Origin: Molanna angustata
Lineage: Eukaryota; Arthropoda; Insecta; Trichoptera; Molannidae
Direction: 5' to 3'
Length of the DNA: 64,000 nt
NCBI GenBank assembly: GCA_963576475.1
Contig: OY754981.1
Location: 15,818,716 to 15,882,715 of the forward strand
The translations under genes were made by a program, and so were the position numbers. This document shows, one piece after another, positions 22,231 through 33,960 of the stretch; the stretch's first letter is position 1; each line of letters opens with the position of its first letter. The notes beneath the pieces are model-generated. The model did not search any database, was not told the DNA's origin, and was given only the letters and a program-made list of their open reading frames with translations.

Positions 22231-22544
22231 GTAAGCATTTGCTAGAAACATTTTGTTTTAACTGTCCCAATATGATAATCACATATATAAACAGAGATAA
22301 AATTCAAGTTTATATTATAATACCTATCTCCAATGAAGTAGGTACTCAAAACTGAGCAATATAGGTACATCGCTTCCTGTACTTTTAAACTTCTTATTAT
22401 TTTTATATTAATTTTATTTTATCCACCTGGTTAGATCGTGTCTCTTTTGATTTCCTTGTTCTTCTCATTTCTCTGCTTTTATTGACTGTAAGGGTCAGCT
22501 CTCCTCGTTCTTAAGTTATATATTCTTCTGTACTGCACTTAGGC

Positions 22545-22760
22545 CAGGTCATCAAGGCCATGTTTCAATATTTTTTTTAATAATGAATATGTCCTTGTAG
22601 TAACAAGTGCATATGCAATATGCATCCTCATACATTCCCTAAACTAAGCGTAAATGCTTGTATTGTAGGTGAAAGAAATCGTTCGTAGCAGGATTCGAAC
22701 TCGCGATCACTGGATTACTGACCCTGCGCGCTAACCGCTATGCCACCACCCATCTTAATA
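22545..22760 (-). mobile_element. tRNA-derived SINE (family 1), copy in intron A-B
   Basis: Read on the minus strand, a tRNA-like head starts near 22755 (GGTGGTGGCATAGCGGTTAG as box A region). Box B GAGTTCGAATCCTG follows near 22695, then a non-tRNA body, ending in an A/T-rich tail at about 22570. The same body and head recur at 36010-36182. It is transcribed by RNA polymerase III when active and has no protein. Confidence 0.8.
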
Positions 22761-22814
22761 TTTGGTTGCGCCTTTGCACTTTCCACAAATCCTTTGTTCT
22801 TGCTCTAGATGTAT

Positions 22815-23015
22815 TTATGGGGGCGACTGCTGCCAACGTACATAATTACTACAAAACAAATTATTTCGAAAAAAATAACTCAGTTAATTTGGATATTAAT
22901 AAAGAAAAATATACCTTAACTTATTAATCATGTTCTGTATATATTCTTGTAGAAAACTAATAAGCCTACCCCGATTTTTGACATTAATCTTAAATTTCTA
23001 AAAACTATAAGCAAT
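22815..23015 (+). repeat. dispersed repeat Q, copy 1
   Basis: It shares GACTGCTGCCAACGTAC, AAAGAAAAATATACCTTAAC and CTACCCCGATTTTTGAC with 26325-27651 (+) and 29107-29600 (-). There is no coding capacity and the class is unknown. Confidence 0.7.
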
Positions 23016-23274
23016 ATGTATTTTTGAGAGTGCCAACAAGACCATCTAGACTGACTGACATACTTAACCTTTCCATCTGCAACACTAATACCAGATAGAA
23101 CTCATTCATATACCGCACTTCCCATTTTTATAACTTCAACATTAGTGATGAAGATCTGTTATCTTATCCCCATTGACTATCGTAAAGAACAGATTATTTA
23201 CTACTCGAATATAATATAATCATAGTTTCTCACGCCGATGAATTGAGTGCATCACATAAATGATAACATACATA

Positions 23275-23345
23275 CACACCCACCCCCACACACCCACGCT
23301 CACACACCCACCCCCACACACAACATCACACACACACACATACAC
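23275..23345 (+). repeat. CA/CCCA-rich microsatellite
   Basis: Imperfect ACACCC/CACACA tract in intron A-B. Confidence 0.8.
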
Positions 23346-23419
23346 ATGCCTGATTCACCGATGTCTTTTTTCTTCTACTACCTTTAATTTGAAATGTTTA
23401 TAATGTATAGGTACACGTA

Positions 23420-23725
23420 AGTGATGCTGGGCGTGACAATTCCCTCCACTTATTCCTATTATTCGGGGTCGGCTGGACATCCATGTTGCTCTGGTGGTCA
23501 TCCTGGGCGTCACTTCTCGGTCTATATGCAGGACCTTATTTACAATGTAGGAGTCATCTCCTTTACATGTTTACCCATACAACCGCAATCTACCCTCCCT
23601 CATCTTTTCGGGTATGGGAGCTACCTCGAAGCTCCCATATTCGTTTCTGACCAGCATTGTCAAACCGCCGCGCCGACCCACCTCGAATTTTTCATTTTGG
23701 TTACGTGGAGTCTCTGATCTTTCTG
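23420..23725 (-). pseudogene. LINE C-terminal remnant in intron A-B
   Basis: The minus-strand translation contains APIPEKMREGRLRLYG and VLHIDREVTPRMTTRATWM. These are the tail blocks of a LINE polyprotein and are related to 17515-17965. A stop falls just after RLYG. It is a decayed fragment antisense to the host gene. Confidence 0.75.
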
Positions 23726-24748
23726 TTTTTTGGAACCCCAATATAAGTCAGTCTTCCAATGAAATAACTCAGCTCTTGAGCGTTAAAAGATTTTTTTTCG
23801 AATAACACCATTTTCATCGATTTCAATGATTTATTTGTCATCTGAAAGTTATAAATACTTCATTATATCCTTATATTCCCTGCTGCAGATACTGTACAGA
23901 TTTCAAAATAATAATATTTAATCTCTCAAAAGCGCTTTAAAATTGTTTTCCCACAAATTTATCTGATCATAAGTTTACTCGTACTACACTAAGAAGTTCC
24001 TTCAAAGTATATTTCTCAGTAATAACACAGTACATACTTAGTCTCACGAGTTTAATCTTTGCAAAGTTTTGTGTTATTCTCAGGTAATACGCGTTTTATA
24101 CATGAGATATTTATAATGTATGTAGAAAAAGTACTCTTACACAAAGATTCACATACATAAGTGAATAATTCTTGCGTTTTTCATCTTGAGAAGTATTTTA
24201 AAAACTATATTCATATAAAAAAAAATGAGTGCATATTATGTAAGAGGGTCGAGATCGTCTGCTCACAAAGAACAAATCAATTATTTGAAGAGTTTGATAT
24301 AATCAATGAATCGACTTTCGCTACTGCCACCACCACCCGCTCCGCATACTGGGTCTGTAAACGGCCCCTCACAGGACGCTAAGTGAGCCATAAGAAAAAA
24401 ATGCATAGCACGAAAAGAAGCTCATGAGGCCCTCTAGATTATCAATGTCGGCACCATAGTGCTTAAAGAACAATCAAATCGACGAATGCGAATGGAAGAT
24501 TCACATTCGCGGGTCACAATGGAAGAACATCATCGCGGTTTCAGTATCAAATAATCTTGTCATCACCAATGGCGTAACAGTCAATCATGAGAGTCTTGGC
24601 CTCCTCATGAACCACCTTCCAATTATATACAATAAAATATACCAAATACTGACTGAACTCTCTGGTTTATTTCAATGGACGGGTGCTCTTAGTTAAAGGT
24701 TAAGTTTTTATTATTTCAACTAACGTGTTAACTCTCGATTTATTTCAG

Positions 24749-24896
24749 TTTGTCGTCTCCATCTTCTTTGGAACCTTGGAAGGTCGAGGGCGACTCTCCA
24801 GAGAGGAATGAAAGGGCCAAAAAAGCGTATACTGCAATGCTTACCGTCACAACCAGAACTCCCGACGATGTCGAGTATCTAAACTTTTCAGCAAAG
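24749..24896 (+). CDS. receptor guanylate cyclase, ligand-binding domain, exon B
   Basis: The acceptor is TTTCAG ending at 24748 and the donor is GTAAAT at 24897. The exon starts one base into a shared serine codon and ends at a codon boundary. Translated blocks are EPWKVEGDSPERNERAKKAY, MLTVTTRTPDDVEYL and NFSAK. The Pro-Glu-Tyr-Leu-type block is typical of natriuretic-receptor-like cyclases. NFS is a potential N-glycosylation site, as expected for an extracellular domain. The 2.5-kb intron before it holds a SINE, a Q repeat and a LINE fragment. Confidence 0.94.
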
Positions 24897-25190
24897 GTAA
24901 ATAGAAACTCACAGATTTAATTATTTTATCTGAGTAAAGAAGGTTGCACTAATGCCAACACCTTGCTCTTCGTAATAATCGTAATTTGAAAAAAAAAATC
25001 ATATAAATATTTTTTTAAGCATGCCACAAACATACTTTACCCCGCTCATATCTATAAAAGGTCAAATATGTACTTACTTATTTTAATTAATATTTGAGTA
25101 AATGTATAGTTCAAACATTATCAAATGAAAACTATTTTGTCTCGCGACAAAATTTCATTAAATCGGTTACCAATATAGGTAAGTACATTT
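24897..25190 (+). other. start of the ~29-kb intron B-C
   Basis: The intron runs 24897-53955 between in-frame exons of one gene. Its content is listed as separate elements below. This first part shows nothing recognisable. Confidence 0.8.
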
Positions 25191-25194
25191 GTAC

Positions 25195-25272
25195 ATACAT
25201 ACATACCATCACGCCATGTCCCTTGCGGGGTAGGCAGAGAGAACCGAACGCCACATTTTTCTATCCTAGGTA
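25195..25272 (-). repeat. LINE 3'-end fragment
   Basis: The TACATACATAC tail followed by CATCACGCCATGTCCCTTGC and CGAACGCCACATTTTTCTAT is nearly identical to the 3' end of the LINE at 45600-46930 (minus strand). Only about 75 bp remain, an extreme 5' truncation. Confidence 0.85.
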
Positions 25273-26320
25273 AGTACCTACTACAAAAAATAAGCTTAAA
25301 TTTTCCTATTCAATTGAATTTACTATTTTTTATTAATTTCTACAAAGTGCTGTGAATATTAATGAAATAAAAACGTCTTATATCTACTGTACTTTGAAAA
25401 CTTCAAATAATATATTTTTAACGTAAATTGATTTAAATCCAAGTATGAAACCCCTTCTCTTCACCGTAAAATCTGTTATCTCCAGATAGCCGTCGAACCA
25501 ATCAATGTTTTGTAGGAAAATTTGTTTTTCAAAACAAACTCAATTTATCAGTTTGAGATTAATTGGAAGTATTCCAGCTGCCGTTTCCAGGAAACAAAAG
25601 GGTTTCAGAAGCAATCAATTTACAAATAATTACATACCGATCCTTGACCCTTGAGAAATAATAAAGTGTTCATTGCCGAATCACTAAAATAAACTACAGT
25701 TTAATGAAGATGATCAAGTTATTCTTACACTTGTTTCTGATTTATTAATTAGAATAGCTGAACAAATATTTATTCTACAGCAGAATAGCTAACGGCAAAA
25801 TGTTTATGAATCCAAACCAAAAATATTACAAATATTTATTAAATAGCATTTCATTATTTTCTGTTTTTCATAATTTACTTATTGACGTTTTTAGTTATTA
25901 TAATATTCGTTATTTTGCGGTAACTATTTTCTGTAAGCTACTTTCCGCCCGGGGGGATGTTCTGTATTTATATTTTACATTTTAACATGATAAGTGTAAA
26001 ATTATTGTAAGTTTTTAGTTGAATTTTCAATTTAATGACAGAATGCCACGAAGTATATTTTGAAACTACAGAATCTACTTATCCCATGAGACTTACGTCT
26101 GTCATTCGAGCAGTTCAGCTCTAATAGAAGAAACAAGAGTTAGGAGCGTCCCCAATGGATATGTTTCAAAGTTTTGAAAGGATCTGTCTTACAGCTATTA
26201 AGATGGCGGAGAACACTAGACAAAACTGATGAAATAATATTATATTCAAATATGAAATTTTAACCGCTAGAAAAATGGTAAGTCGTTTGACTCATGACCT
26301 GCCTTCTAGCATTTGAAATT
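25273..26320. other. AT-rich intron sequence
   Basis: No gene or known repeat identified in this kilobase. Confidence 0.5.
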
Positions 26321-26484
26321 AAGGGAGGGACTGCTGCCAACGTACCTATTTTTAAATTTGATATACATGCTATCATTATTTCTTATCAAATCGTTTTGAA
26401 AAAAATAATTAAGATAGTTTGGGTATTATTAAAGAAATGTATATATTTACTTTTTGATAATGTTCTGTATGAATTCTTATATAA

Positions 26485-27269
26485 CTAGTTGCATGTAACA
26501 CATGAGATCCAACTGACAGCGATAGTATGTATAGTTGAAGAATAAGTACCAAACCCATAAATACAAATTATTTATTATTTTATGATATTTAGTTTTCTAT
26601 ACAACACATGTACCTAGGTAGTCAAGATAGGATAGTATGGAGGTCAGTCTTTTTTTCCTACCCGGAATATGAAGACAGCATGATGGTTTATGTATATTGT
26701 ATGTTTAGAGATGAAGTATCAAACTATTAAGTCTTCTTTGATATTGTGTATAGGTGACTACCATACAAATTGTATGAAGCGATGTCGTCACTAAATTCAA
26801 TTTTTATAAAAATTGTTAAAAAAAATTTGAGATGTACTGCTACAATGTTAATATTTTTTATATAAAATTAAATTATCTAGTTGGAGTGTTTCGGCTTTTT
26901 TCGATATTTTAAAAAAAAATGGAAATATAGGCAGTTAAACTCATAAATTTATCATAAAAAAAATACTTTTCTTAATAAAAAATGTTTGAGAAACCCTGGA
27001 ATTTTTTTGAAAAAACTAATTTGAGATTTTGTATTTGTCTATGTTTATACTAATTTTCAGCGTTCTAGCTTTTATGGTTTCTGAGATATAGGGAAAAATA
27101 AAATCAAAATTCAAAAGTTGATAACCCCTGACTGAAACAAAAATTCAAAATTCCGAGTATAAAAGTTTTGTAGGCCTGTAACTGTTTATATATTCTGAAA
27201 TTTTAGGCTCTGTAAATTGAGCGGATCAAAAGTTATAAGGGGGGGACTGACACACACACACACACACAG

Positions 27270-27362
<93 letters not shown>

Positions 27363-27597
27363 TACACACACACACAGACACACACACAGACACACGAAAT
27401 GTTCTACTCCGAATTCTGAGTAAATCCGTGTATGGAACATATATGCTGCAAAGCCTCTAAGTTGGTGTTTTTTGACTTCAAAGTTGGAAAAGCCGTGAAA
27501 AAAGTAGACCTCTCCATACAATTCTCGCGTATTCTGGCTTGATACATTGTCGATATGTTGAGAGAACAAAGTTCTCCTGAACAAATCGACAGTTGGA
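26485..27597 (-). mobile_element. Helitron family B, copy 2
   Basis: On the minus strand it begins TCCAACTGTCGATTTG (27597 leftward) with the 5' hairpin GAGAAC/GTTCTC. It carries the CA/GT microsatellite and ends with the CATGT-ACATG stem plus CTAG at 26485 and a host T. It contains about 240 bp of middle sequence that copy 1 lacks. Its uninterrupted AACTAGATAATTTAA/TTTTATATAAAA segment (read minus, near 26870) is the empty-site counterpart of the Helitron A insertion. Confidence 0.8.
27251..27395. repeat. (CA)n microsatellite in Helitron B copy 2
   Basis: A long CA run with a few GA or TA interruptions. The 66- to 132-codon Cys-Val or His-Thr frames across it are artefacts of the dinucleotide. 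Confidence 0.95.
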
Positions 27598-27651
27598 AAA
27601 TAATGGCATACCCCCGATTTTCAACGTTAATCTTATATTTTAAATAAAATA

Positions 27652-29106
27652 CTAGTTGCATGTAACACATGAGATCCAACTGTCGATAGCGATAGTATGT
27701 ATAGTTGAAGAATATGTACCAAACTATAAACCCATAGATACAAATTATTGAATATTTTCAGATATTTTGTTTTCTATACAACATATGTAGGTATGTATGT
27801 CAAGATAGGATAGTATGGAAGAAGATCCTTTTTCCTACCCAGAATATGCAAATTGCATGATGGTATGTATGTATGTTTGGAGATGAAGTAACAAACTATT
27901 AAGTCTTCTTACATATTGTGTATAGGCGACTGCCATACAAAATGTATGAAGCGATGTCGTCACTAAATTCAATTTTTAAAAAAATTGTTAAAAAAAAATT
28001 GAGATCTTCTACTATAATGTTAATATTTTTTATAGAAAATTAAATTATCTAGTTGGGGTGTTTCGGTTTTTTTCGATATTTGTAAAAGTTTTGGAAATAT
28101 AGGCAGTTAAACTCATAAATTTATCATAAAAAAAATATTTTTCTTAATAAAAAATGTTTGAGAAACCCTGGAATTTTTTTGAAAAAACTGATTTGAGATT
28201 TTGTATTTGTCTATGTTTGTACCAATTTTCAGCGTTCTACCGTTTATGGTTTCTGAGATATATGGAAAAATAAAATAAAAATTCAAAAGTTGATAACCCC
28301 TGACTGAAACAAAAATTCAAAATTCCGAGTATAAAAGTTTTGTAGGCCTGTAACTTTTTATATATTCTGAAATTTTAGGCTCTGTAAATTGAGCGGATCA
28401 AAAGTTATAAGGGGGGGACGGACACACAGACACACACACAGACACACACACACACAGACACACACACACACAGACACACACACAGACACACACACACACA
28501 GACACACGAAATGTTCTACTCCGAATTCTGAGTAAATCCGTGTATGGAACATATATGCTGCGAAGCCTCTAAGTTGGTGTTTTTTGACTTCAAAGTTGGA
28601 AAAGCCGTGAAAAAAGTAGACCTCTCCATACAATTCTCGCGTATTCTGGCTTGATACATTGTCGATATGTTAAGAGAACAAAGTTCTCCTGAACAAATCG
28701 ACAGTTGGAAAATTCAAAATTCCGAGTATAAAAGTTTTGTAGGCCTGTAACTTTTTATATATTCTGAAATTTTAGGCTCTGTAAATTGAGCGGATCAAAA
28801 GTTATAAGGGGGGGACGGACACACAGACACACACACAGACACACACACACACAGACACACACACACACAGACACACACACAGACACACACACACACAGAC
28901 ACACGAAATGTTCTACTCCGAATTCTGAGTAAATCCGTGTATGGAACATATATGCTGCGAAGCCTCTAAGTTGGTGTTTTTTGACTTCAAAGTTGGAAAA
29001 GCCGTGAAAAAAGTAGACCTCTCCATACAATTCTCGCGTATTCTGGCTTGATACATTGTCGATATGTTAAGAGAACAAAGTTCTCCTGAACAAATCGACA
29101 GTTGGA
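27652..29106 (-). mobile_element. Helitron family B, copy 3, with internal tandem duplication
   Basis: Minus-strand 5' end TCCAACTGTCGATTTG at 29106 follows a host A; the 3' end CTAG at 27652 is followed by T, giving a canonical A/T insertion. It lies 54 bp from copy 2 in the same orientation. Without the extra 397-bp unit it is about 1058 bp. The subterminal TCGATAGCGATAG near 27683 complements the 5' start. No protein is encoded. Confidence 0.8.
28313..29106. repeat. exact tandem duplication, 397-bp unit
   Basis: 28313-28709 and 28710-29106 appear identical, including every interruption in the CA run. The open frames 28358-28633 and 28755-29030 are offset by 397 and encode identical peptides. 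The unit comprises the 5' hairpin, the microsatellite and flanking sequence of Helitron B. Confidence 0.9.
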
Positions 29107-29600
29107 TAAGGCGTAGTTCAACATATTTTTTTTAAATTAAAGAAGACAAAAATATTTAGAAAAATATGATGTTACGTTGCATTAATGCTTGAGGTTTAGT
29201 AAATAAACCTAAAAAACATTTATTTTCCATTCAGCGCCATTGCGAAATAAAAGTTTTTTTGGTTTATTAACTTAACCTGATGCATTAATGCAACGTTACA
29301 TAGTATTTTCCAGATATTTGGTCTTCTTTAATTTATAAAAAAATATAATGCTCTATAACTTATTGTTTTTTAGAAATTTAAGCTAAATGTCAAAAAATCA
29401 TCAAAAATCGGGGTATGCTTATTATTTTTCTACAAGAATATATGCAGAATATAATTAAAAAGTTAAGGTATATTTTTCTTTATTAATATCCAAAATAACT
29501 AGGTTAATTTTTTCAAAAGAATTCGTTTTGTAGTAATGATGCAAATTCAAATTGAAAAAATAGGTACGTTGGCAGCTGTCACCCTCTTATGTAACAACGA
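29107..29600 (-). repeat. dispersed repeat Q, copy 3, with internal palindrome
   Basis: Matches 22815-23015 in reverse. It also holds an inverted repeat at about 29168-29308 (GTTACGTTGCATTAATGC against GCATTAATGCAACGTTAC) that the other Q copies do not show, probably a MITE inserted in Q. Confidence 0.6.
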
Positions 29601-29689
29601 ATTATTTAGCATGGTTTTATTTTTTATTTTTGGCTACAAATGGTAGCGTTTTGGAATTAATTAAATTATTTCTTTACATAGGATCGTCA

Positions 29690-30035
29690 TCATCATTAGC
29701 TTGTGTTTGCCAACAGCAGGACATAGGCCTACCCTCTCCTTCTCCACTCCTCCCGTTCCTGCGCGACTCCCATCCACTGTGGTCCAACAAATCTTTTAAT
29801 GTCGTCCATCCATCTCTTAGGTGGTCGCCTTTGTGGTCTCTTGTCGCCTCTCTGTCTCCACTCCACCAGTCTTTTCGTCCATCTATTGTCGGTCACTCTT
29901 GATATGTGTCCTGCCCATCTCCACTTCTTCATGGCTATTCTCTCAACCACATCAGACAATTTGGTCTGACTGCATATCCAGTCATTCCTCTTCCTGTCTT
30001 CTAGTTTCGTCATAGGATTCAAAAAAGCGTATGCG
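29690..30035 (-). pseudogene. LINE (RTE-like) C-terminal remnant
   Basis: The minus-strand frame reads KLSDVVERIAMKKWRWAGHI, WTKRLVEWRQRGDKRPQRRP and PKRWMDDIKRFVG, then WMGVAQEREEWRRRGE. This is the tail typical of RTE-like LINEs, followed by a 3' end with ATGATGATG-type repeats near 29690. 5'-truncated; a continuous frame of 107 codons survives. Confidence 0.8.
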
Positions 30036-31189
30036 TACATAAATACGTGCATATTCTTATATAAATACTATAAAGGAATAAAACCAGGTCTTGAAAAATA
30101 GAATCTTATAATTGAATACTTTTTGGCTTCTCGCCGAGGTGCCTCGATTTTATGTGTGAACCGATTTGTACTCTTAATCCTAAAAAGTATTACTTTCAAT
30201 GTAATATTTAATTAACTAATTGTTTTGATAATTAGAAAATGTCTTATTTTCTATTGCAATGAAAAATATAACCAGTTCTTATTTATTGTACACTTTTTAA
30301 AAAGTGATTGTTAAATTTCTTACGTGGTTTTGAAGAATGACAAAAAAATTTAAAATGTTCAACCTTTAATAAGACAAAAAGTGTATAGGTACTACCTATA
30401 AATATGTAGTAGAGAGCTTATAAATGGCCACAGTTTACTCATTCGAACTTGTATTCCAAAACATTTAAGAGATAAAGGTAATAAAAATGACACGTAATCC
30501 CTAAAGGTTTCCGAGAGGTCTGGAAATAAAATTATATGCTTGTCAAAAACCAAATTGGCTTTGCATTTTGTTAGTATATTCCAAAATACAATACTTGTTA
30601 TCCCTTTGATCCCACAGTTTGTTTCAAGTTTATTTGTTTACTTTAATGTTTATCGTTCGAGTATGTGAATTGTAGACAAAGGTAATTCTTTAATTTATAG
30701 TTCATTTTAATACGATTGCAAATAAATTAATATAAGCAGGTAATAAAATTTAAAATAAGAAATTATGACTCGACAATTTAATTGTAAATTTATGAGTAGT
30801 TTCAATTTTATCTAACTGTTCATCCGTCACCTCCAGGGTTGCGTTCACAACGAACGCCGAGCGCGTTTAGTGAACGCTCCAAGCCGTTCATAATGACCGG
30901 AAACTGACGCTCGAAAGACACTCTGTGGCGTTCAGATTGAACGTCGTGTGTACCTATGCACTAAATGCTCGGTAAAGTTGTCGGGTGAAAAACGCTCTGA
31001 CAGTTATAGTTACATATTATGTAAGCTTTCAATTGATGGGGGTGGAAAAAAATCTATTGAAATCTTTTTGATGCATCTAAAGAATACACCACAATTGAGG
31101 TCTATAATTTATAAGATGATCTTCAGGCAGTTTTTTTTAATCTTTCAATTTTATTTGATAATTAAATATGTTGTTAGATGTATGTTGTT
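30036..31189. other. intron sequence with a possible hAT-like end
   Basis: CAGGGTTGCGTTCACAACGA at 30835 resembles a hAT transposon terminus and is GC-richer than its surroundings. No matching terminus was found downstream. Otherwise nothing is seen. Confidence 0.3.
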
Positions 31190-31441
31190 GGTAATTATTT
31201 ACAAGTGGCTTACATTGCCAACTTTGTTGATTTTTTTGTCTATAGATAGATAAAATTATACAGATTACGAAAAAAAAACCATTTGCATTAATTTCTTCAT
31301 ACATTTTTCGTAATTTAATTCAAATTTTTCTAGAAGTTTCCAGGGAAAATGAATATTTTTCCCGTAATCTGTATAATTTTATCTATCTATAGACAAAAAA
31401 TCAACGAAATTGGCGATGTAGGCCACTTGTAAATTATAACC
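31190..31441. mobile_element. 252-bp palindromic MITE
   Basis: The ends GGTAATTATTTACAAGTGGC and (reverse complement) GGTTATAATTTACAAGTGGC pair. The arms run about 85 bp, with an inner perfect stretch around TCTATAGATAGATAAAATTA. The loop is about 80 nt. No ORF. Confidence 0.7.
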
Positions 31442-32308
31442 ATGTATTTTAATAAATACTAATGTGTTTCTAAAAAAAAGTTCATTCTTTAACGATGACA
31501 ATAGTTTTTTAAATGTATATTTTTAAAAAAATATATATACTTTACAAAACATAACTCAAAGTAAAAATTTGTATATACCAGACATCCTGGTAGAAAATTC
31601 ACTAATACGAAATTTACGCCATAAAAAAATAATCAGGTGAATATCCTTTTTTAAACATTTTCAAATGCACATATAAAACATCTCGGAGTAGATTAAAACA
31701 ATATAAACAGAATACAGTGTGAAACTGACGATCGTGCACTGTAATGTTTCTTGACGATTTGATAACAACTCCATACTATGGATGGAAGTCTTGTTTTGCA
31801 AACTTTTCAGACAAATTCAGGATGAATCTATGTTAGAATTAATAGGTATTCTTCTTCGTACGTTAGCACTTCGTCTGGAATTTTGATGTCGTCTTTCAAT
31901 ATGGACCGGTGGCCTCGCGAACAATGGGGCCTTGGACAGGAAATACGTGAAAAGTAAAAATACACTAACTACAAGCACAGATATTTTAAAAGAAATATTT
32001 GAATCGACTGTTTCGTGTTTATCTGAAAATATGGCGTCGGCACATGAATAATCGCACATTATTTAATAAATATTTGACATTTGACCATGTATAAAAATAA
32101 AAACCATTAAAACAGACGAAAATCATTTGTTTGAACAATTTGAAATGAGATATGTCTATGGAATGTTGGTCGTTTTGTTTGTAGCATAAATAAAAAATAT
32201 ATTCAACCGTCACACCAACTTCTTAGTACCTAATTATTTTAAATAACCGAATAAAAATAGCAATACTGTCCACAATGCTCGGATATATTTTTAGTCAGTA
32301 ATTTTACA
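31442..32308. other. AT-rich intron sequence
   Basis: A minus-strand frame at 31817-32059 (80 codons) has a hydrophobic segment (ISVLVVSVFLLFTYFL) followed by an Arg-rich tail. I recognise no family and treat it as chance unless transcript data say otherwise. Confidence 0.4.
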
Positions 32309-32309
32309 T

Positions 32310-32550
32310 GATACTAGCAGACCCGACAGACGTTATCCTGCACGAACGTTGGCTTGCCTGTTATAAGCTGGTTTAAGAAACGTAAAAATGGGCGTGGATT
32401 ACCTTATAAAAGAAAGCACGACACATGCGTGTATAGTGTATACCCACGTATCAGTCCGTATATTTGTTGCTTGTTATATTTTTATTATTGCATTGCTTGT
32501 TATAGTTTCGATTACCCGGCCCCGATGGGACACCAGAAAATGTAAAAATA
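32310..32550 (+). repeat. dispersed repeat R, copy 1
   Basis: TTTCGATTACCCGGC...GGGACACC and the TATACCCACRYA...CAGT region match both arms of the large inverted repeat at 38865-40690. Function and class are unknown. Confidence 0.55.
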
Positions 32551-32744
32551 ACTTAATAATTTCATAGAATTTAAAAAATATGAAAACAAATACTGCAGAC
32601 AGCAGCGTTGAGAATAACATCAAGTTTTAATGGCATAACCAACTTTGCATAATATTATGACATATGAAAGCAATGTTGCCACTATTGTTAATGCATATTA
32701 TTCGGAAAATATTTATAACGATTGATATTTTAACTATCCACACT

Positions 32745-33140
32745 ATGGAATAGGGGAGAATCATGATTTCGCAATTTTAAGCGTATTTTTTTACATCAAT
32801 TTCTCAATGGGTATCATGTAGAGAATACACACTATGAGTTTTAGTCGTGATGTGTTTATGTATATGGCGTATACGGCGTACACGCCTAGCATTTATCTTT
32901 TTTGTGTCCTCTCTACTGCCTGAACTATTAGTCCGATTGACTTCATATTTACATCATATATGTATAAGTGCATAGACCTAGAGCTGATTAGTTTTCCATA
33001 GACAACCGTTAATTTCTTCTCTGTGATTTTATCATTTATGTTGTTTTTTGTGTCCTCTCTACAGCCCAAACTATAAGTCCGATCGTAAAGTCTATAAACT
33101 TAGAGCTGATTAGTTTTCCATAGACTACGGTTCATTTTTT
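32745..33140 (+). repeat. dispersed repeat, + strand copy of 5850-6236
   Basis: Carries AGTCCGATTGACTTCATATT, TGCATAGACCTAGAGCTGAT and TTTTCCATAGAC, with two related internal units. Further weak copies of the GAACTGATTAGCTTTACATAG type follow near 33415. Confidence 0.65.
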
Positions 33141-33714
33141 CTCAATGTTTCTTTATGATTTCATCTATTAAAACTGAAAAAATGCTCTCACGACCTGGAA
33201 ATTAGAGATATTTTAATTTGGTTTCAACTATTTTTACAACACCAAGAATCTTCATAAAATTGTATTCAAAGTTGGTCAATGTTAAAAGAAAAAAAATCAA
33301 CAGTTTCAAAATTTTTTTGTATGAAAATTATATGTAACAAGAGAATTTTTTTATGTTTGGCAATGATCAGTTCTTTGATTACATACTGATATAAGAATAT
33401 TTATAGATTGAACATAGAACTGATTAGCTTTACATAGATATCATAAAATTTCTTCATAATATGATAACACGTGTCAAAATTGTCAAAATGCTCTAACGCT
33501 CTTTAAAACAAAATTTATCTGCTTTTATTTAAATATTTCATACAACATAAGCATTATTCACCATACTGCTTTAATAGTTAGTCTATCTTAATATAAAAAT
33601 AAACTATCGTTAGAAAATTTATATTCCTGGTAGTAAAATTTAGAATGAATAAAATATTTCATATAACATAAGCATATTTTACCATATTGAGATTGTCAAC
33701 ATTTGAAGAAGAAA

Positions 33715-33960
33715 AAATAAACGCTTACTATGGTGTGGAGAGTTTAGTGTTGGCCACAACCCACTCGTTTTTTATTCTGCTGTTATATTAATTCCTTTTT
33801 GTGAATCTAAACCAATCAGGGACTCACATAAACACACACAAAAAGTTTCATCAAAATCGGTTCAGACGTTTAGGAGGAGTTCAGTGACATACACACGTAC
33901 AGAAGAATTATATATTTATAACTTCTCGGGCAACTAACAGGTACAATGTCAAATATTAAT
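33715..33960 (-). repeat. TE remnant with GGCCACAACCC and ACCGATTTTGATGAAA motifs
   Basis: 33738-33772 is the best copy of the dispersed GTTGGCCACAACCCACTCG motif. About 80 bp on, GTTTCATCAAAATCGGTTCA appears, a phrase common in arthropod non-autonomous elements and also seen, inverted and diverged, near 52855. Boundaries unknown. Confidence 0.4.

Larger units (their letters stand above)
26325..27651 (+). repeat. dispersed repeat Q, copy 2, split by Helitron B copy 2
   Basis: 26325-26484 matches the left part of Q (GACTGCTGCCAACGTACCTA, TAAAGAAATGTATATATTTAC). 27598-27651 matches its continuation (CATACCCCCGATTTTCAACG). The intact Q copy at 22815 shows the two parts adjacent, which fixes the Helitron boundaries. 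Confidence 0.7.

Noticed and set aside
31817..32059. Small membrane protein gene on the minus strand
   Set aside because: One hydrophobic stretch only; no start context, family motif or neighbouring exon supports it.
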